The notes under the pieces: model-generated
The model's input: only the letters and a program-made list of their open reading frames with translations
Databases searched by the model: none
Told to the model about the DNA's origin: nothing
Made by a program: the position numbers and the translations under genes
In this document: positions 14,979-15,906 of the stretch, one piece after another
How positions within the stretch are numbered: position 1 is the stretch's first letter
Layout: the number at the start of each line of letters is the position of its first letter
Source: an uncultured Bacilli bacterium
Lineage (GTDB): Bacteria > Bacillota_I > Bacilli_A > RF39 > UBA660
Assembly (NCBI GenBank): GCA_934183165.1
Contig: CAKPRZ010000017.1
Span: 1-15,906, forward strand
DNA length: 15,906 nucleotides
Direction: 5' to 3'

Positions 14979-15740
14979 CATTTTAACAATCCCTTTAATG
15001 CTCGTAATCTTGGCATAATTATCTTCTCCAAATGTATTGATAAGATTTTCATTTCTTAAATTTAAGTTTCTAATACCTTCTTTTCCTCTTATTTTTCTGT
15101 AATAGTCATTTATTGCTACTCTCAAATTTCTACTATAGAAGTATAACTTTTCTTCATCAAGCATCATCATATCTTTCTTCCAGATATCTAAGCCATCCTC
15201 AATAACAGGTCTTAAAATGCCATATTTTTTGTTATTAATGGTAAATAATAATAAGTCATTCATATTAATATAGTATCTGCCATCATCTGCTTTTACATCT
15301 AAATTATTTTTTAAAGCAAACAAATATTCACTATATGATAGTCTAATATTAAAATTGCTTGTTTCCTTAAAATCAGAATTGTCTAAAAACAATTTAACAA
15401 ATGTTTTATCTTTGCTGTTTAGAAGTAATTTCCTGGCTCGCTCTACTTCTGATTTCTTATTTTCACTATAATTATCTCTTTTATTAATTGATTCATGATC
15501 ATTAACCAAAACAGTTAACTTATCTTTTCTAGAATTACTTAAAACATAGGAAAGTTCGATATTATTAGTACTGATATTATCATAATTAACTAATTTGGGT
15601 TTGTATATAAATGAATTCAAAAGATCTAGTAAGCTATTATAATTTTTAGTACATTGGTCAATATAAAATAAGCTTCCAACTTCTAATATCGTTTGAACTT
15701 CTGTTTTTGGATCTTTATAGCTTAATACAGCCCTTGACAT
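14964..15740 (-). CDS. Unrecognised 258-aa soluble protein
   Basis: I do not recognise the family. The 258-residue product has no signal peptide or membrane helix and is rich in Asn, Lys, Asp and Leu. It has a mixed alpha/beta look in the N-terminal third (EVGSLFYIDQ, ELSYVLSN, KLTVLVND), a charged Lys/Glu/Arg helix near 91-112 and a basic C-terminal part (AINDYYRKIRGKEG near 208-221; VKMKKIS at the end). No catalytic motif is evident. A GGGAAGTGAG ribosome site lies 3 bases before the ATG. It is a one-gene unit with a near-consensus promoter and a terminator that overlaps its stop, the only TGA stop in the window. Strong promotion suggests an abundant protein; its role is unknown. Confidence 0.84.
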   Translation of the reverse strand: MSRAVLSYKDPKTEVQTILEVGSLFYIDQCTKNYNSLLDLLNSFIYKPKLVNYDNISTNNIELSYVLSNSRKDKLTVLVNDHESINKRDNYSENKKSEVERARKLLLNSKDKTFVKLFLDNSDFKETSNFNIRLSYSEYLFALKNNLDVKADDGRYYINMNDLLLFTINNKKYGILRPVIEDGLDIWKKDMMMLDEEKLYFYSRNLRVAINDYYRKIRGKEGIRNLNLRNENLINTFGEDNYAKITSIKGIVKMKKIS

Positions 15741-15772
15741 ATTCTCACTTCCCTTATTTTTGGTAAGGATTT

Positions 15773-15801
15773 ATAATAACACTTCAAGTATTATTTGTCA
15801 A
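15773..15801 (-). promoter_or_regulatory. Near-consensus promoter of the 258-aa gene
   Basis: On the minus strand an exact TTGACA (15801-15796) and TATTAT (15778-15773, 5/6) are 17 bases apart. The predicted start site lies near 15766, giving a leader of about 26 bases with the GGGAAGTGAG ribosome site. A short dyad CCTTA/TAAGG (15752-15768) lies in the early leader next to that site. Confidence 0.8.
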
Positions 15802-15828
15802 GAGCATATTTTTGCTTAAAACATTTGT

Positions 15829-15866
15829 TTGTAGAGTTACAATTGATGTGACACCATGTAAGTACA
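15829..15866. promoter_or_regulatory. Cluster of short dyads, possible operator region
   Basis: Three small inverted repeats lie side by side: TTGTA-GAGT-TACAA (15829-15842), TGATGT-G-ACACCA (15844-15856, arms matching at five of six positions) and TGTA-AG-TACA (15857-15866). They sit upstream of the promoter of the 258-aa gene and could bind a regulator for it or for a gene beyond the window edge. No known operator consensus was matched with confidence. Confidence 0.3.
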
Positions 15867-15906
15867 AAAAAAGCAAAAAATCCGATAAAATATTAATTGA
15901 ACAGAA

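Noticed and set aside
15752..15768. CCTTA/TAAGG hairpin as a riboswitch or attenuator of the 258-aa gene
   Set aside because: Only 5 bp, and the predicted transcription start falls within one arm, so the full stem may not be transcribed.
15781..15906. Minus-strand frame open from the right edge to a TGA near 15781, as the end of an upstream gene
   Set aside because: About 41 codons, low complexity, and it overlaps the exact -35 of the next gene. It is likely chance openness in AT-rich DNA.
1..15906. CRISPR arrays, tRNA or rRNA genes, insertion sequences, origin boxes
   Set aside because: No regularly spaced repeats, cloverleaf sequences, transposase frames with terminal repeats or clusters of DnaA boxes were found by reading both strands.

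Overview
The window is a 15.9 kb stretch of a visibly AT-rich bacterial chromosome, most likely from a low-GC Bacillota lineage, probably an uncultured relative of Bacilli, Erysipelotrichia or Acholeplasma. Three things point there: ParC, ParE and the endonuclease-type MutL look like the Firmicutes forms, promoters are close to the SigA consensus, and most genes carry AGGAG-type ribosome binding sites. One gene ends in TGA and all housekeeping genes read through as full-length proteins with TGA as a stop, so this is the standard bacterial code and not the Mycoplasma code. A ten-base C run at the extreme left end in such AT-rich DNA looks like a contig-end artefact. No transposases, phage structural genes, CRISPR arrays, tRNAs or rRNAs were found, and no gene-free gap exceeds 300 bases.

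Left two thirds, minus strand (9342 down to 82): a compact six-gene run reading uvrC, mutL, unknown 265 aa, parE, unknown 136 aa, parC. Gaps inside it are 8 to 17 bases, apart from about 65 bases before parE, and a hairpin terminator follows parC at 31-54. It joins nucleotide excision repair (UvrC), mismatch repair (MutL) and chromosome decatenation (topoisomerase IV), with two unrecognised proteins in the same run. One of these sits between parE and parC, which are usually direct neighbours in Firmicutes. mutS is not in the window.

Centre, plus strand (9456 to 10473): a divergent promoter region (9362-9428) drives uvrC leftward and a 131-aa unknown protein rightward. The rightward promoter is a perfect TTGACA-17-TATAAT. 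A GAAA-loop terminator separates that gene from a yigZ/IMPACT-family gene, which converges on the SecA-like gene across a shared bidirectional terminator.

Right third, minus strand: a 258-aa unknown gene with its own strong promoter and terminator, a XerC/XerD tyrosine recombinase, and a 1141-aa SecA-family ATPase with its own promoter just behind the recombinase. The SecA homologue is the most unusual protein. It keeps the ATPase motor motifs but has about 190 extra N-terminal residues, altered motor-flanking sequences and no C-terminal zinc-binding tail. It is best read as an accessory (SecA2-type) motor of undescribed architecture, with no visible SecY2 or Asp partners here.
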